From contig OY821750.1 in the NCBI GenBank assembly GCA_963682055.1, positions 1,304,501-1,368,500 on the forward strand: a stretch of DNA of 64,000 nucleotides, read 5' to 3'. This DNA is from Primula veris. Lineage: Eukaryota > Streptophyta > Magnoliopsida > Ericales > Primulaceae. Each line of letters begins with the position of its first letter. The stretch's first letter is position 1. The position numbers and the translations under genes are program-made. This document shows, piece by piece, positions 49,112 through 60,809 of the stretch. The notes under the pieces are model-generated. The model saw nothing but the letters and a program-made list of their open reading frames with translations. It did not search any database and was not told where the DNA came from.

Positions 49112-49696
49112 TACATACTCTCATCAAATAAACTGTTGAAAATATTTTCCAAAAGAAAAAAAAAATGGTAAGTAAATAGTCTATTTATCTTAGACATAAA
49201 AGTGCATAAAAAATGTAAAAAATTTAAGTAAAATGTAATTAATTATTAACATTAGGACAACCATAACAGATCATAAAATTTACCTTTCTTTGAAAGTATG
49301 GAACATGTTACTTGTAAAAAAAAAAAAAAAAAAAGCTTTTATTGCATTTACTTTTTAACAAAACTAAGCTTTTTAAAGAACCCCCAAACACGCTTTTTTA
49401 CTTCTTGTGGTCTACCAAACAAGTATCATCTTATTTTGCAAACTATAATATGCCAACAGTTTCTTTAACAACAATATTATTCAAAATCACAAATCACAAA
49501 TAGACAAGTTCAACAACAAAAGGGAAAAGTTAAATGCCAGAAAAAAAATACTTGGTCCTGTCCCAAATTAACTTATTTATAGTTCAAGCCGTACAATCAT
49601 AAGTGCGAATTTTATAATCATGTTTTAGCAATTTCTTAAGAAATATAATCAATAAAAAGTAAAAATTGAAAAAAGAATGCATATACCAAATCGTAA

Positions 49697-52600
49697 ATTT
49701 GTTTGTGACTATCCTGTCATGCTGGTTTGTACATCAGATACACGATGACGCGGCAACTATCAAGTCTTTTTTCCACCCGAATCGTAAAATTGTTATGGCT
49801 TCAATTAAATGTTACAAGTCTTTTTTTAGTTAAATCTTGAGATGGTTAAATGTCTAGATATTTTATGAATGCTTTTCGAAAATTAAATGATTTTTTTTTT
49901 GACACGCGGCTTCTCAAACGTTACGTCATACTCGGTGATAAATTGGCGTTACTCGGGAGTTGGCTGTTCAGCCTCTTTAATAAAACATTGAATACCAATA
50001 AATATTCAAAGACCGTTCTTTTGTCGTATATCTTGAATCTTTTGGATTGTTGAAACGTGTTATCCGTGGTGTTTGTGTTGTGTATGTATTGGGATATCTT
50101 TTGAAATCGTTGATTTCGTGTCCGTGATCTGTTTAAACATGTTATTTGTGATGTTTGGGTTGTGAATGTACTGTCATATCTTTTGTGATCGTTGATTATT
50201 TCGTGTTTGTGATTTGTACTTTTCAGTCGATAGGTTAAGTAGTTTCTGGCCGACATAAGTTCAGATCAGAACGATGAAGTAATCTAACGAAATACTTACC
50301 CAAAAAATGAATTTGGATAATGATATTCATTGAAATCATAAAATGTATTGAACCTTGATGTATAAACATATAACATTGCCAGAATAGCTTCTTCATGTGA
50401 TGATTGTTACATATTTATAACATTAATCAGATACTACAAAATTAGTAAACTTGAATCATCTCATCTTCACATGCACATATATTTTGAGAATTACCAGAAA
50501 GATATTCATAAATACAACTATTATAAGTCCAGAAATATACCTGAAGATCGAAGTTGAATATGTTTTATGATAACGAATCTTCGACACCACCTCCCTTAGT
50601 TAATCTGCAAATAAACGGAAAGATTTGAGATCAGCTAATCATGTTAATCATAAAAATATATGAAGTTAAACCTCTTCAAGGCGACTTTCTTTAACAATCA
50701 AGCTAAGTGATTTTCGAAAGTTAAATAAAAGGAACAAAGAGATTAACCTTTTATCATGTTTCTTATTTTTTCTGATTTTTCCTTTCTTGAATATTGAGAA
50801 CTTGCCAGAAACAGAAATAATAACAAGATATTTATACTTAAATACTTTATACAATTAATTAATAGAGAGACAAATACATGTACGTAATACAAATATATAT
50901 ATATTTAGAGAGAGAACTGATCAAAAACATGTTTGTTGTGAAATTTTTGATAGTTTTATAATAGTCTTTTATACAAAGGGTAAAAAGGGACATAATCCAT
51001 TTTAAGTATATTTTGTGGCACTATGAATTTAATTATTATCATATAAGCTCATTTTTCATTTGTATGTTTACATGTTACTAACCAAATTTTAGCTAAAGCG
51101 TTTTTGCAACAGCGCATTTTTGTTTTTGGAAGGTAAACGGACCGATAAATATATTAAGGAGGCGAAACCTTGCAAAATTAAACAAATTACAAGCTACTTA
51201 ATACTAACTACAAGCTACCCTAGAAGCATAATAACATAGCTTTAGTGGGGCATAGTAAGCGGAAAAACGAACTTGTTTAAGCTTTGAATCGAGTTTTTTA
51301 CACATTTTTTAAAACAACGGATTGTGCGTCCGTTTATCAGCTTAAATTAGAACTATTGAAAGTATCTTGTATCAATCATAGAAACAAAAAACAGTTTTAT
51401 TTGTTGATAATTAAGTCTTTGATCTGTGTAAATTTACCAAATTTCAAACAAATCAATACGAAATTTGCAAGTAATATGGACTCATTCGGGTAGAAAGTAT
51501 TACCATTAAAATTCAAGTCAAATTGAAACAACTTCAAAATTCAACAATCACATCTTTGGTTATAAGATGTACTATTATTGCACAAATTCTCAGAATCCCA
51601 CTACTGAATATAATTTACTCCGTTTTTTTATATTTTTTAAGTACAAAAGTTTTTGGTAAAAATACTAAAAAAATGTGAAATAATACTTTTAAAGAAATGT
51701 TGATTAGTATAAATATGTTTTACTTATACCAGTTCTGTTGAAAAACTTTATATTTTATTAGTTTTATGTTGACCATTCTACCAGTTAAAATATAAACCAG
51801 AATATAAAATATTATAACACGAGTAATTTTATACTCTTCATTCTTCAAAGAGCATTAAAACAAATAACATTAATTATAAAATGGAAAGTCTTCGTAATAT
51901 TTATGAAGAATACATGAATTTAATATAATTACCGAATTGATAGTCTATGGTTTCTCACATGTACAAATTTAGACCACAAAATTTGTATACTAGTCATTTT
52001 CATCATAATCACATATCTTAATAGTAAATGTTTTCTATAAAAGAACAAGAAAAACCTGTACATACTCTCATCAATCCAACTTTGAAAATATTTTCAAAAA
52101 GAAAAAAAATTGTTGAAAATATAATCCATTTATCTTAGACATAAAAGTAAATTATAAATCTTTAAATAAGTAAGCTTATTGTATTGTACAGTATTTACTT
52201 TTAACAAAAGTAAGATTTTTAAAGAACCCCTCAAACACGCTTTTTTACTTATGACTAAAAAGTTATGTAAAACTATACTTCTTGAGTTTCTACCAAACAA
52301 GGATTATCTTATTTTGCATTGACTAACATGCAACAGTTTCTTTCCCAATACTATTCACAAATAGAAATAGTCATGTTCAACAACAAAAAAAAAGAAAAGT
52401 TGCCAGAAATAAATACTTGGTCCTGTAAAACACATGTTTTATATTGTAATTTAAATGAGTTTATATAACTGTGTAATTTTTATAATTTTTAAACGTTTAT
52501 TGTTATGTTTTAAACGATACGGACTAAATTGAAATATCAAAACGGTTTTCATCCAAAAAAAATATAACGGCGGGTCACTAAAACAAGTTAAACTATAAAT

Positions 52601-52783
52601 TTAGGTCACTAAAACGTGATTGTTAAAAGTTGGGTCACCAATCTTAAAAATGACCAAAACACATGTCATTAAACCATAATTAACCCGTCCCAAATCAACT
52701 TATTTATAGTTCAACCCGTACAATCATAAGTGCAAAATTCATAATAGTCAAAAAAAAAATTGACAAAAAGATGTATATACCAA
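49697..52783. repeat. Triplicated non-coding unit, copy C (3.1 kb)
   Basis: It runs in parallel with copy B from tgtgactatcctgtcatgct to the gtatataccaaa end, and keeps the empty sites for both copy B insertions. It carries its own extra segment of about 260 bp at 52427-52686 (from aaaacacatgtttta to attaaccc), absent from copies A and B. No gene recognised. Confidence 0.85.
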
Positions 52784-53008
52784 AACCAATACTGAAAGTA
52801 ACCAAGAGTTTCTTCCCAAATAGTAGCTTATTCAAATTTCCAATAACGTGAGGACTTACAAGAACATAATATTCATTTTTAAAGTTAACCTCACTTCACC
52901 GAGGCTTTATTCCGAAAAGATTAAACCACTGACAATTTGCAAACTCTTAACAATTATTTCGCGAACACAGCGTCGTACATTACAACAAGATCAATTTTCG
53001 AATAAATA

Positions 53009-56000
53009 TTAGCAGTACACCTCAGCTGGTGAAGATGGACTTTCAACCCATTTATCAACAGACTTGCTGCAACTCCCATTTCCAATAGGTGCAACATTAT
53101 AAGAATTTCCCAAATCAGGCGATTTATCCGAAGAGATTGCTTTTAAACGGTACCGTTCAGCCCTTGAACCGATGATCTGTCCTAGTATTGAAGCTGCAAT
53201 TGTGAAAGCCATAGCTGCTTTGGGCATTAAAATCGATTTCCTAAGCATTCCTATAAATGGGACAGCTGCATGAACGGCCACAAACCAAGAGGGAGAAAAT
53301 TTCACGGTGTGCTCTCTCCATATTCCTAACGGTACATTTACAGCCATACCTGTTGGAGAATAACAATAATTTATTAAAAAAACTACGCCTACTAAATTAT
53401 TGGGTTGGCTTAATGGGTGCAAAGGAGAATAACATAGGGAAATACGGTGCACTAACAATAATATAAACGATTAAAAAGTTACTTCGACTAACAGGCCGAT
53501 CGTTTAATAAAACTGGTAACTTAACATGGTATCAGCGCTGCCGCTAGGTAATGAGTTTGATTCTTTGCAAGTACATACAGTACACCACTACTAAAATTAA
53601 AACAACTTAAAAGATAAAGAGAGAGAGTTCGAAATGAGACGTGGAAGAACTCCCTAAGATTGGGTTTGGCATAAAATGACTCAGGCCTGCACTTAAGAGA
53701 GAGTGTTGGAGATGATATAGATGATTAAAACAACCTACTAGTAGCACGATGGTTTTACTAAAATTGGGAAATACCAATACCCAAAAGACAGACTCCGATC
53801 AGAAAATGGAGCAAAAAATTCTCTTACTAACAGTTGGGAGTTTGATTTTTTTGTTGTTGTTAAAGAACTAACAACTTTACAGTGCCCAAAAGTCCCGAGT
53901 CCAACTGTAAAAAAAAATGAGAACTTCTCCTGCCAACAATCCAAGCTTATACTATAATTGATAACTTAACAATACCCAAAAGACCTACTCTCGGAAGATA
54001 GATGACTAAAAAGTAGCGCGTACTAAAAAATTCACCTTTATATGGATAGCCTAACAATACCCAAATAAATAACTCCAACAATTAAAATGAAGTTTTAGTA
54101 GAATTGATGACTTAAACTATACCTAAAAACACAACTCCAATAAAAAAAAAGTGATTAAAAAGTGGACTCTACCAACAATTTGATCTTTTACTAGTATTGA
54201 TAACTTAACTATACTCAAAAAACTGTCTTCAACAATATAAACGAAGCTTTAAAAATTGAAGACATAACAATACCCAAAAGACCAACTCCAATAAAACAAA
54301 TGATTAAAATTTTGTAACTATTAGCTTTCAATAGAACCGATAATTTGACAATACCTAAAAGACCGATTGCGAGTACTTTTGCAGGTAAGGGTTGTGGGCG
54401 GAGGTTTTTGGCGAAAGCTGTTCGTGAGATGGCAGCTCGTGCTGCGACAATGGCTGGTGGGCACTGGATTTTTAAACCAGGTGGCGGCTGGAGGGCTTTT
54501 GCTACGAGGGGAAGAACGTGGCTAACGGCTCGAAATGATTTTGCAATTGGGCAATTTCCCGTCTGTAGCCACTCATTGCTCATAGCTTCATGGTTTGAAT
54601 CTCCACCCTGGAAAATTAATGTTATTTAAAAAACATAATAACGTAAAGACACTTTTAATGCCATAAAGAACCTTATCAACAGCTTTTCAGCATTTCTTGT
54701 TGTGGTCCTGACTTTCATTACTGTTGTTTGGCTAGTTTCACTGATGTAGGGATCAGAAATTATTAACATATCTTCTTCTCTTCCATGGAAATCTAGGAAT
54801 AGTCCCATAGGAGGCAGACATAAGACTTATTATACTCTAAAACTCTTTCTTTGTTGCATCTAAGCACGTCTTTAAGTAATTTAGCAATTGTCTTAATAGT
54901 GCTGTTGGTATATATTTCAGATCTTCACTATATTTGGTACATAAGTCATGAAAAAGTCTTCTTTTCAACCATTCCCACTTTTGAAGTTGTGGCTTTATAG
55001 AATCTACAAATTGTTTCCAAGACCAATTAGCCAGAAGGATTCTCTGTTTCAGAATAAGGTCAATTTTCTTTATATGGTTTACCAATCCTTTTCATTGTTG
55101 TTGGTATATATGTCAAATCTTCATCAATTAGGTCACAGATCATGAACAAACATAAATCATAAAAAAAAATCATGTATCATGAAAGATACGTATATAAAAG
55201 ACTTTAAAATGGGCAGATAGAGTAGAATTATCTACTAAAAGTAAATTCTAGTAAAATCAATCAGTTTATGTTTGAAGCTCTAATATAGGATATCCAAAGT
55301 TGTCATTGCAAAAACCACTTCTGAATTTAACCGGGAACACCGAATGCAAAATCAAAACCCTTGAGCTCTAATTTACAGTTACATACCTGTGAGGGCTTTT
55401 TCCCCTTGGAAGATTTTTGCTTAAGTTTCTTCAATTTCTCAGACAATGCATCAAAACCAAACAGTCCTCCAGATCCAAAACCGGCGAGACTAATAGTAGC
55501 TGCTTTTGCAGCTAATGGATTAAATAAAGGTGGGGATGGAGCTTCAAAATCAGAATTCTCAGAATCACCAAAGCATCTCCCAGAAAGTGGTACAATTCCA
55601 TTTTTTCCATGGAAAAGCTTAAACGACCTTTCAAAACTGGGCCCATCTTCAAATATTGGGCCGCTGGCTCCTAGAACCTGGAAAAGACATGGAAACATAA
55701 GGCTACATTAGTATGTAGTATCATGGTTCTTCAAACTACTTGTTGTAGCTTCAAAACAAAACATCATAAGAAATGAGACCTATAGAAAACTATTTCCCAA
55801 ATAAAATAATGCCTTGAAGACCTTTAATATAAAAGAACTAAAGAGTAAATAAAAGCCCAATTTCAAAGAGTAATAAGCATTAAGCACTACATTGAATATA
55901 CAGATCTAGATGGATAACTTACCTCCTAATCAAGTAAAATGTAGAACCGGCACATGATTAATTGGATGAGTTTTTTTCAAACATTTTCCAAACTGGTTAG

Positions 56001-56465
56001 GCATGAATCCAATGAACTTTCAAAAGATCTATCTAGTTTAATACCAAAACAATGAAGACTAAATAAAGAACATAATCTCAGAGCAGAATACATAACCATT
56101 GCGTAATAAAAGATGAAGGCGGACACTTAACAAAAACGACACTCTAAATTTAAACATAAAAAAGATTTAAAAAACAAACTTAACTAAATAGTTATTTGTA
56201 GATCAATAACATTAATTAATTCAAAACAATGCGATAACAGAGACGATGAAGACATAATCTGAAAATCATATTCCAACAAGCCGAGAGCATGAAATCCATG
56301 TATAAGTTATTAGTAGAATTTACAACTTACAGGCACAGGTAAAGCCATTGATGAGGCAAAGGAGAAATTAGTGGGCTCATTGATATTTCGTAGAAATGGG
56401 CACTTGATGATTTGCTCATGAGAAGGTCGAGATTCCTTGCAGCCACCATTGGTGAAAAAATCCAT
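53009..56465 (-). CDS. Conserved plant protein of unknown function, probable membrane protein
   Basis: Four coding exons on the minus strand: 56465-56331, 55677-55387, 54607-54355, 53349-53009 (stop TAA 53011-53009). They join in frame into 1,020 nt, 339 aa, with GT-AG introns. The N-terminus MDFFTNGGCKESRPSHEQII, then CPFLRNINEPTNFSF is typical of a plant family I recognise by pattern but cannot name. Exon 2 has FEDGPSFERSFKLFHGKNGI and FNPLAAKAATISLAGFG, then a Lys-rich stretch. Exon 3 has MSNEWLQTGNCPIAKSFRAV and a conserved PPAIVAARAAISRTAF. Exon 4 has hydrophobic segments (VLAIGLLGMAVNVPLGIW across the junction; AMAFTIAASILGQIIG) suggesting membrane association. No stop or frameshift. 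The last intron contains repeats of the exon 3 donor region. Confidence 0.87.
53480..54375 (-). repeat. Degenerate minisatellite of the exon 3 donor region, in the last intron of the unknown gene
   Basis: The plus-strand motif caatacccaaaagaccaact recurs with variations near 53773, 53884, 53971, 54049, 54117, 54208 and 54269. The eighth copy at about 54349-54370 is the real exon 3/intron junction (gcaatcggtcttttag then gtattg on the minus strand). Units are about 60-100 bp apart and usually share a gataacttaacaa lead. Confidence 0.8.
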
Positions 56466-56484
56466 CTCGAGAAAGCAGGCTAAC

Positions 56485-58648
56485 CTAAACAATTAAATAT
56501 CCAACATCATTATGGGAAATCAAACGGAAGAAGCAAAGTGAAGTCAGAAATATAAAAGCGGTTTGTTATAACGGTTACAAAAGAAATATCCTAGGCGGAG
56601 AAATGCAATTTAAAGCCAATCATTAAATCTTATGATAGATTTTAAGAGTAATTAAAGTGATAAAAAAAACTAATCATTTACAAATTTGATCAGTGATGTA
56701 TGTAGAACAAAGTCAGACAGGTAAAGAAAACAGAAAAATGCAAGCAATTAGCAGTAAATGTCTTTGTAACTATAAAAATTCTCACCTTTTCACTTGAAGA
56801 AGCACTACAAGCTCTTTACAATTAGAAACTTAATAATTTTTTTAACTATCTAGACTACCTATATGGCACTAATATAGAAATACTTAAGTTGCATAACGCC
56901 TCAAAATGGTAAACTATAATGTGAACTAATGTACGTTCACAACTTTGACACTTCCTGTGAAAGAGGAACAAGGGGTGTACTGGTCTTTTTTATTTAACAT
57001 CTTATTTATCTCTCACGGGAGCATAGAAAGAAATATGAAATTTATGATTTGTGAACAAAGCAAAGCCCCTTATAACCTCTACACTTTTCGTCTTTTCATA
57101 TTTGGAAATTGAGGATTGTATTGATTCCACCACAACCAACCAAGCTATATAAAACTCACACAACCAAGCCAGCGAATAGAACATACGACACAAATACACA
57201 AAAAGTTTAGATTCCGACTCTCTTTAAATATTTTGTTCTTTTATTACACTAAAACACCTCTCTTAGCAACCTTGATCACCAATAGTCACGAAACGCCTAT
57301 AAAAAAAATACTTGCAATCTTTGGTCTCTAGGTTTTGGCCTTTCTTTTCAGAATTAACAATTGTATTACCAAGGAAAACATATGATACAACAACTCTGAA
57401 CAAGTTGCACCTATAAATAGCAAAAACTATCAATAGCATACAACTAGCTGACAAGATAGTTTACAAAAATAATTCCAGAATATGGCTCTCTTTCATTTTT
57501 TTACTCAACTAGTCAATATTTACATTAAGATACCCTATTAAAAATCCTAGCTAATTGCAATTGTATCAGGTGACATGATTACAGGAAACTCCATAGCAGT
57601 CACTTCAACGGAAAAAGAACAGAACTACAAACTCTATATACCCACACGCCAATCAGAAGCATGCTATAAACCTTGATAATTAGCCACCCCCACAAAACTA
57701 ACTATGGTATAGATCAAAAAACTTAAAAATCAAAATTCACAACATATACATAAATAAGACGACAGAAAATACAAAAAACGATACTAGATTTTGACCCTCC
57801 TTCATTTTCTCTCCTCTTGACATTGACGGGTTAATTATTACGTTAAGGCAACCTATTATTATAATACCAACCCTAGCTAATTGCAATGAAATCGAGTAAC
57901 ATGATCATACCCAACTCCAAAAGTATTACAAACTTAATTATATCTAAAAGCCAATCGAAATCATAATTTTTAACATCAATAATTAGCCCCCAAAAACACC
58001 TACGGTACGGATCAAAAATCATAAAAAAATAACAGTTCATTGCAAATAAAACCCACATCATATACAGATATAAGATTGCAAAAATACACAAAAATAACCA
58101 AAAATTTCCTTTCTTTTTCCCACAAAACCCACAACATATACATTATATAACACTGCAAAAATAGACAAGTTAATTGGAGTATATATTACGATGCCAATTG
58201 CAGTTGGATCAATTTACACGATTAAGCGAGAAAACGTAATTACAACCCAATCGGCATCATTACTAAACATTAATTTATAACAAAACAGTACAAACACAAA
58301 ATCTAAAAACCCACAAAAAAAAAAACAGATCTTGCAATAAAACCATCATATATAAACCTTAAAAGTCAACCTAGCTAATAATATAAACATTAAAATACAC
58401 TTTTACAAACTTTATCTAATTTCAATGACTTCAAATTAAGGGCAATAAAATAAGAAATAAGAAACTTAATTTTTCATCTGAGATATTTACAATCAATTTT
58501 CAGATATTTACAAACTTAAATATCAATAATCAGACAAAACTACAAATACTACAAAAAAATAAAAAAAATAAAAAATTAGATCTTCACAATCAAAACCCAC
58601 AAAACAAACATATATATAAATATATAAATAATGAAAATGAAATAGTAC
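56485..58648 (-). other. Leader intron of the unknown gene, with degenerate 300-bp repeats
   Basis: On the minus strand a 5' untranslated exon ends at 58649 (catcag then gtacta), and an acceptor tttag at 56489-56485 precedes the exon with the start codon. The 2.2-kb intron holds about three degenerate repeats, near 57480-57785, 57790-58095 and 58100-58400, sharing cctagctaattgcaat, aattagcc(a/c)cc and aaaacccacaacatatac blocks. No coding sequence is recognised in it. Confidence 0.65.
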
Positions 58649-58706
58649 CTGATGTAGATTCTTAAGAGATGAAAAGGGTTTTTAGAGAGAGAAAGAGAAA
58701 ACAAAA
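58649..58706 (-). other. 5' untranslated exon of the unknown gene
   Basis: The minus strand ends this exon with aagaatctacatcag before gtacta. The pyrimidine-rich (tctctctaaaaaccc) stretch is typical of a plant leader. The transcription start is inferred to lie near 58700, about 30 bp from a taataaata TATA-like string. Confidence 0.5.
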
Positions 58707-60123
58707 ATGGGTGTGTTTTGCACACGACTATTTATTATTATTATTATTATTATTAAGATTTTTAAATATTTAGTTATTTAGTTGGTAGCTGATATTTTTT
58801 TTCTATTTTTAGTTTTTTACTTATTATATTTAATGATTTCTTTTATTTATTTAAAGGCTAACGATGACTACGAAGTTTTACGAATGAAACCAAACGGTAA
58901 ACGGAATCTTGAAAGGTGAAAAAAATAGAAGTACAAAAACGTTAAACTGGTTATGAAAAAAAACGAGTTTTCGGATAATTTAACGAGAATGGTTTTTTTT
59001 TTATTTCTAGAGTAGCCGGTACGGATATGGATAGGATGATAAACACCAATTTCATATACCGGTACGACAAATGAAGTAGCTTTTAATTTTTTGTTTTTTT
59101 TACCACTTGTGTACGGCACGGGTACGCGACCGGTATGTGTTTGATACTTTTTCGGTGCTGATGAGAAATTTTAGTTTTATTTTTTCATAAAAATGAGTAA
59201 AATATAAGTTTATTAATAAAATAATTTGAATATTTTTAAATTAACAAGTATGTTGAATTTAATTAAATTTGTTTTACACACTAGTTATGAAAAATTATAC
59301 GAACATTTACTAAATAAAATGGGTGTGTTTTGCACACGACCATTTATTATTATTAGTATGATTTTTAAATATTACTTATTTAGTTGGTAGCTGTGGACAG
59401 TGATATTTGTTTCTATTTTTAGTTTTTTACTTATTGTATTTAATGATTTCTTTTATTTATTTATTGAGAATTGTGGTGAGATATGAATGTATGGATGGTA
59501 TTGAGCTACTACAATCTAGTTAAATTGTGAATTAAATTTGGAAAACGAAACGAAAAATAGAATCGTGAAAAAAATGTATTAGTTGTAAAATTTACTTGTG
59601 AACGTAATATAAAAGGAAAAAATGAGAAACGTGGTTTTGAAAAGAGCATGCAAACCATGACTACGAAGTTTTACGCATGAAACGAAACGATAAACGAAAT
59701 CTTGAAACGTAAAAAAAATAGAAGTACAAAAACTGTAAACTGGTTATGAAAAAAGAACGAATTTTTCGGTAATCTAACGAGCACAGGTAATTTTTTTTTT
59801 CTGAGTAGCCGGTACGGATACAGATAGCGTGAGAAACATCAATTTCATATAGCCGATCGATACGACAAATGAAGTAGTATTTAATTTTTCGTTTTTTGAC
59901 CACTTGGATACGGCACGGCTACGCAACTGGTACGTGACGTACGTCTTTGATACTTATTCGGTACGGATAAAAAATTTTATTTTTTTATTTTTCATAAAAA
60001 TGAGTAAAATATAAGTTTATCAATGTAATAATTTGAATATTTTTAAATTAGCAAGTACGCTGAATTTAATTAAATTTGTTTTACACACTAGTTATGAAAA
60101 ATTATACTAACATTTACTAAAAA
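58707..60123. repeat. Tandem duplication of the promoter region of the unknown gene
   Basis: Copy 1 (58707-59318) and copy 2 (59319-60123) both begin aatgggtgtgttttgcacac and end near attatacnaacatttactaa. Shared blocks include gactacgaagttttacg, agaagtacaaaaac, ccggtacggat and acgacaaatgaagtag. Copy 2 has about 190 extra bases (about 59466-59655). Copy 1 abuts the leader exon. Frames inside have no recognisable product. Confidence 0.85.
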
Positions 60124-60731
60124 CATTTGTATTTAAGACTAAATTGTTACAAAATTTGTTAAATTTGTTATTTAAATACTATAATTGGTAAATTGAATCA
60201 TATATATACAAATAAATATATTTTTATTGACATACCATTTCCGTATCGGACATAAAATTTTCAAATTTAACGGTAGCCATGCAACCTTGCCAGTAACTAT
60301 GGCTAGAAAGTAGAAAGTTTCATCTCAATTTATTACTTTCATTTAAGCTACGTATGAAATTATAAAAGCTACATACCAAATATTTCCATTTAATTAAAGA
60401 AGAAGAAAACTGGGGATCAATAAGAATATTACCACTTGATCAGATTTCCTATTTGTAATATGATTTTTTTTATTTAAGTAAGATAAAGTGGGTAAAAAAA
60501 ATTCATATTTTTTATTTAACAATACAAAATAATGTTTGATTTAGTGAGAGTCAAAAGCTGTCACAAGTCTGTCGTTAATTTAAAAAGCTGTCACAAAGTG
60601 GTCACAAAAACCGTTGTTAATAAGCTCGTAACAAAAAATACCGTCGCTATTTGGTTATTTTTTTGCGGTGTTCGTAAGATAAAGTGGGTAAAAAAAATTC
60701 ATATTTTTTATTTATTTAAGTAAAATAAAGT
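60124..60731. other. Intergenic, with a short direct duplication
   Basis: Mostly AT-rich. A 43-bp block (agataaagtgggtaaaaaaa then attcatattttttattt) is present at about 60481-60519 and again at about 60678-60716, next to the tRNA gene. Between them are several agctgtcacaa-like repeats. The T-run produced on the minus strand (ttttac, about 10 bases after the tRNA) suits a Pol III terminator. Confidence 0.6.
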
Positions 60732-60803
60732 GGGGCATTCCGAGAATTGAACTCGGGACCTCTTGCACCCTAAGCAAGAATCATACCACTAGACCAAATG
60801 CCC
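60732..60803 (-). tRNA. tRNA-Pro (anticodon AGG)
   Basis: The 72-nt minus-strand sequence folds as a cloverleaf: acceptor GGGCATT with AATGCCC, discriminator C; D arm with GGTCTAGTGGTATGATTC; anticodon stem CTTGC/GCAAG with loop TTAGGGT, anticodon AGG; T stem CCGAG/CTCGG with loop TTCAATT. No intron. It matches the plant nuclear tRNA-Pro pattern. CCA is not encoded, as expected for a nuclear gene. The internal A and B boxes (tggtctagtgg, gagttcaattc) are present. Confidence 0.96.
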
Positions 60804-60809
60804 TTAATT

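Larger units (their letters stand above)
45736..49696. repeat. Triplicated non-coding unit, copy B (4.0 kb, with two insertions)
   Basis: It begins tttttgactatcctgtcatg and runs in parallel with copies A and C. It is longer because of a pogo-like insertion (47643-48168) and a hexamer MITE (48802-49111 plus target duplication). Without them it is about 3.1 kb, close to copy C. There is no supported coding sequence; short frames are unrelated between copies. Confidence 0.85.

Noticed and set aside
54345..54629. Plus-strand frame of 94 codons
   Set aside because: It is antisense to exon 3 of the unknown gene, which has proper splice sites and a conserved pattern.
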